Below are positions 61,745 through 64,000 of a DNA stretch of 64,000 bases, piece by piece. The DNA comes from G965267185 sp965267185 (GTDB lineage Bacteria > Pseudomonadota > Alphaproteobacteria > UBA6615): positions 3,162,001 to 3,226,000 of the forward strand of contig OZ253937.1 of assembly GCA_965267185.1 (NCBI GenBank), written 5' to 3'. A model generated the notes under the pieces. That model made no database searches. It worked only from the letters and a program-made list of their open reading frames with translations, and had not been told where the DNA came from. How positions within the stretch are numbered: the first letter of the stretch is position 1; each line of letters starts with the position of its first letter. A program made the translations under genes and the position numbers.

Positions 61745-62773
61745 TTATTCGCCGGAGCCGTTGCGCAAGCTGCGCGGCCCCAACGGATGATCGGCGTGGG
61801 GGTAGGGGTGGTGATGGCCGTGGTCATGGCCGCCCTCGTCTCCGTGATGATGGTGGCCATGGTCATGGCTGTGGCCGTGATCGTGCCCGGTGCCGACGCC
61901 TTCGACATGGTGGTGATGGCTCTGCTGGGCCAGGCCCACCTCGTCTTCGAAACCAAGCACCTGTTCGCGGTATTTGCACATCTGGCAGTTCATCACATTG
62001 GTGCCGTGGATAATCTCGTCGACCCGATCGGCAAACGTGTCGAGCACCAGCGGATGGTCGTTGAGATAGGACGCTTTGACGAACTGAATGTCGGGGTGCG
62101 CCGCGGCGACTTCGTCGGCATGGTCGTAGATACGGCGCACCAGAATGCCGGTGAACAGGAAATAGGGGAAGACGACTATACGCCGGTAGCCCAGCTTCAC
62201 CGCATGTTCCAGCGCCGGTTTAACCAACGGGAACGTGACGCCGGAATAGGCCGTTTCGGCCCACCCGAAGCCGAGGCCTTCCCACAGCATGCGGCCGACC
62301 TTGGCGACGTTCGAGTTGGCGTCCGGGTCGGATGCGCCCCGGCCGACTACCATCAGCAGGGTTTCGTGGCGCGGCACAGCGCCCTGTTCGGCATCCGCTT
62401 CGACAAGGGCGGCGTTCACCCGGTCGCCCGCGGCGCGGATCATCTTGAGATCGATGCCGAGTTCACGGCCATAAGCGATATCGAGGCCGGGATTTTGCGC
62501 CATATAAGTATTCAGCACCGACGGGATATCGTTCTTGGCGTGACCGGCGGCGAACAACATGCCCGGTACCGCCAACACCCGCTTGACGCCGCGCTCCGCG
62601 AGCTTGTCGAGGCCGTCGCGAATGATCGGTTGGGCGAACTCGAGGAAGCCGTACTCGACTTCGCGCTCGGCGAAGCGTTCGCGCATCGCCTCCGCCACGA
62701 CGGCGAACTCGGTGACCGCATTCTCGTCGCGGCTGCCGTGTCCGCACACCATGATGCCGAAGTTTTCACTCAT
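61745..62773 (-). CDS. cbiX: Sirohydrochlorin cobaltochelatase, long form with His-rich tail
   Basis: 342 residues from ATG 62773 (frame extends upstream to 63112 but that is cbiB in another frame). Two CbiX chelatase repeats (start MVCGHGSRDENAV with H12; second GRGASDPDANSN and PYFLFTGILVRR with H), then MNCQMCKYR (261-269), the MxCxxC motif of CbiX-long from Bacillus megaterium, where it holds an Fe-S cluster. The tail (about 286-328) contains about 20 His, mostly HDHGH repeats, suited to cobalt binding. Inserts cobalt early, fixing the anaerobic route. First gene of the operon. Confidence 0.95.
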   Translation of the reverse strand: MSENFGIMVCGHGSRDENAVTEFAVVAEAMRERFAEREVEYGFLEFAQPIIRDGLDKLAERGVKRVLAVPGMLFAAGHAKNDIPSVLNTYMAQNPGLDIAYGRELGIDLKMIRAAGDRVNAALVEADAEQGAVPRHETLLMVVGRGASDPDANSNVAKVGRMLWEGLGFGWAETAYSGVTFPLVKPALEHAVKLGYRRIVVFPYFLFTGILVRRIYDHADEVAAAHPDIQFVKASYLNDHPLVLDTFADRVDEIIHGTNVMNCQMCKYREQVLGFEDEVGLAQQSHHHHVEGVGTGHDHGHSHDHGHHHHGDEGGHDHGHHHPYPHADHPLGPRSLRNGSGE

Positions 62774-62849
62774 TCTCTCTGCTCCCGTTAAAGGCAATAG
62801 ACCACGCGCTCCGTTCACCGCCAAGCGCTGCCGCAATTGACCCGGCGCG

Positions 62850-63872
62850 GTGGCGAACCGCAGGATGCCGGCAATGCTTATTGGCGAATTCAGCACCAGC
62901 GGTTTGCTGCCGCCCATCGTGTTGCTGGCGGCGTTGCTGATCGACGCCGTCGTTGGCGAGTTCGGCCCGTTGTTCCGCATCCTGCCGCACCCGGTGGCGG
63001 TGATCGGCAAGGTTACCGGGTGGCTCGACCAGCGGCTCAACCGCGAACGCCGCGTGGCGGCCACCCGCGCGTTTCGCGGCGCTGTTATCGTTGTCGGCTT
63101 CGCTGCGGTCATGGCGGCGATTGGCTGGGGGCTGGCCGATCTCAGCCGGTCGATCCCCTTTGGCTGGATTATCGAATTGATCTTGGTCGTTCTTCTGCTG
63201 GCCCAGCGCAGCCTGTTCGATCACGTTCTCGCGGTCGCACGTGCTCTCGACCGGGACGGGCTCGCCGGTGGCCGGGCGGCGGTGGCCCATATCGTCGGCC
63301 GCGATCCCGAGCAGCTCGATGCCCATGGTGTCGCCCGGGCGTCGATCGAGAGCCTGGCCGAGAGTTTTTCCGATGGCGTTGTCGCGCCGGCTTTTTGGTA
63401 TCTGCTGCTCGGTTTGCCCGGTCTGCTGGTTTACAAAACGATCAACACGATGGACTCGATGATCGGGTACCGCACCGAGCGGCATGCGGCGTTCGGCATG
63501 GCCACTGCGCGGTTGGACGATGCCCTCAATTACATTCCGGCGCGCATTGCCGGCGTGTTTGTCGTTGTGGCGGCCATCTTCACGCCCAAGGGCGGACCGT
63601 CGCGGGCGCTCAAGGTGATGCTGCGCGACGGAAGCAAGCACCGCTCGCCCAACGCCGGTTGGCCCGAAGCGGCGATGGCCGGTGCCCTGTCCGTGGCGCT
63701 GTCGGGCCCGCGCCAGTACGACGGCAAAACCGTCGATGAGCCCTGGTTGGGCGGAGAGTTTCCCGCCCGCATCGGCGTTGGGGAGATTCGCCGCGCGCTC
63801 TATCTGTTCGCCGTGGCGTGCCTGATTAACGCTGCCGTGATCGCTGCGATCATTGCTTTTGTTATCGCGTAG
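62850..63872 (+). CDS. cbiB: Adenosylcobinamide-phosphate synthase, CbiB/CobD
   Basis: Membrane protein attaching the aminopropanol arm to adenosylcobyric acid; 340 residues from GTG 62850 (Mets at 62865 and 62874 are alternatives). Several TM helices; HGVARASIESLAESFSDGVVAPAFWYLLLGLPG and MIGYRTERHAAFGMATARLDDALNYIPARI are CbiB signatures, as is SKHRSPNAGWPEAAMAGAL. 76 bp from divergent cbiX; convergent with cobQ. Confidence 0.94.
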   Translation: MANRRMPAMLIGEFSTSGLLPPIVLLAALLIDAVVGEFGPLFRILPHPVAVIGKVTGWLDQRLNRERRVAATRAFRGAVIVVGFAAVMAAIGWGLADLSRSIPFGWIIELILVVLLLAQRSLFDHVLAVARALDRDGLAGGRAAVAHIVGRDPEQLDAHGVARASIESLAESFSDGVVAPAFWYLLLGLPGLLVYKTINTMDSMIGYRTERHAAFGMATARLDDALNYIPARIAGVFVVVAAIFTPKGGPSRALKVMLRDGSKHRSPNAGWPEAAMAGALSVALSGPRQYDGKTVDEPWLGGEFPARIGVGEIRRALYLFAVACLINAAVIAAIIAFVIA

Positions 63873-63881
63873 AGGGACCAT

Positions 63882-64000
63882 TCAACGCGCCGCCGCCGCG
63901 AAAAGAGCATCGAGATCCAAGCTGGCCTCTAGATGCTCTGCCAAAGCGTCCAGAGTCTCTTCGACGAGGGTGTCGTAGGAGAGGCCGCTCCGGCGGTCTC
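63882..64000 (-). CDS. cobQ: Adenosylcobyric acid synthase, C-terminal fragment
   Basis: The minus-strand frame entering at the right edge ends at TGA 63882-63884 and reads, at its C-terminus, YDTLVEETLDALAEHLEASL then DLDALFAAAAR. This closely matches the CobQ/CbiP C-terminus (LDALAxHLE...DLDxLL). Only about 38 codons are visible; the rest lies beyond the window. Identified from the terminal motif and its location next to cbiB, so moderately sure. Confidence 0.7.
   Translation of the reverse strand, partial: DRRSGLSYDTLVEETLDALAEHLEASLDLDALFAAAAR

Noticed and set aside
61691..62791. Long plus-strand frame opposite cbiX
   Set aside because: It is the complement of the His-rich and chelatase coding sequence; the plus-strand version has only Val/Met/Ala-rich low complexity where the His codons lie.
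62774..63112. Extended N-terminus of cbiX
   Set aside because: The upstream frame is antisense to cbiB; MSENFGIMVCGHGS is the usual CbiX start.

Overview
The window is about 64 kb of GC-rich, densely coding chromosome, almost certainly from an alphaproteobacterium and most like the Rhodospirillales. Evidence for this is the gene order (miaB-phoH-ybeY-corC-lnt-metK-trmB; rimP-nusA-ylxR-infB-rbfA-truB-rpsO-pnp; fabA-fabB-fabI divergent from irr; mutM divergent from ubiE-ubiB-coaBC-dut; rpsT-dnaA-dnaN-recF-gyrB), the Fur-family regulator Irr, and very frequent 4-bp ATGA/GTGA/TTGA start-stop overlaps. I see no insertion sequence, phage, CRISPR array, rRNA or tRNA gene. Most of the window is core genome.

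Layout. 1-7.2 kb: tRNA, rRNA and envelope functions (miaB, partial at the left edge; phoH; ybeY; corC; lnt; metK; trmB). 7.2-17.2 kb: the translation/transcription operon from rimP to pnp, preceded by a promoter and then an intrinsic terminator inside the leader, which looks like an attenuator. 17.3-20.5 kb (minus strand): a GNAT acetyltransferase and the unsaturated fatty acid genes fabI, fabB and fabA. 20.7-23.9 kb: irr, then a rubrerythrin / Fe-S oxidoreductase / DUF3501 cassette whose promoter carries a palindrome resembling the Irr target (iron control element). 24-25.6 kb: an SH3-domain export protein and a 2-hydroxyacid dehydrogenase. 25.7-32.2 kb (minus): ubiE-ubiB-coaBC-dut-rrf2-cysK-moeB, covering quinone, coenzyme A, dUTP, cysteine and sulfur-carrier functions. 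32.3-34.8 kb: mutM (lacking its fourth zinc cysteine), a small exported protein, an enoyl-CoA hydratase and rpsT. 35.3-42 kb: dnaA, dnaN, recF, gyrB. 42-50 kb is the most accessory-looking part: a class A penicillin-binding protein, a TauE-type permease with an orphan ABC ATPase, two tandem DMT exporters with an amidohydrolase, a DapA-family aldolase and a lipoprotein.

50-64 kb is a nearly complete cobalamin cluster on both strands: cobB, cobA / cbiD, cobK / cbiX-cobH-cobL-cobI-cbiG::cobJ-acyltransferase-cobM / cbiB, and the 3' end of cobQ at the right edge. CbiX, CbiD and CbiG together with the absence of cobG, cobF, cobN, cobS and cobT from the window point to the cobalt-early (oxygen-independent) route. 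CbiX has a C-terminal MxCxxC motif and a tail with about 20 histidines. The oddest gene is a membrane acyltransferase-3 protein inserted in the methyltransferase operon between cbiG::cobJ and cobM, coupled to cobM by a 4-bp overlap. The best candidates for undescribed biology are this acyltransferase, the Irr-linked rubrerythrin/Fe-S/DUF3501 cassette, the Rrf2-CysK pair (possibly CymR-like), and the regulatory leaders of rimP-nusA and dnaN.

All calls come from reading sequence, motifs and gene order; no database search was run.
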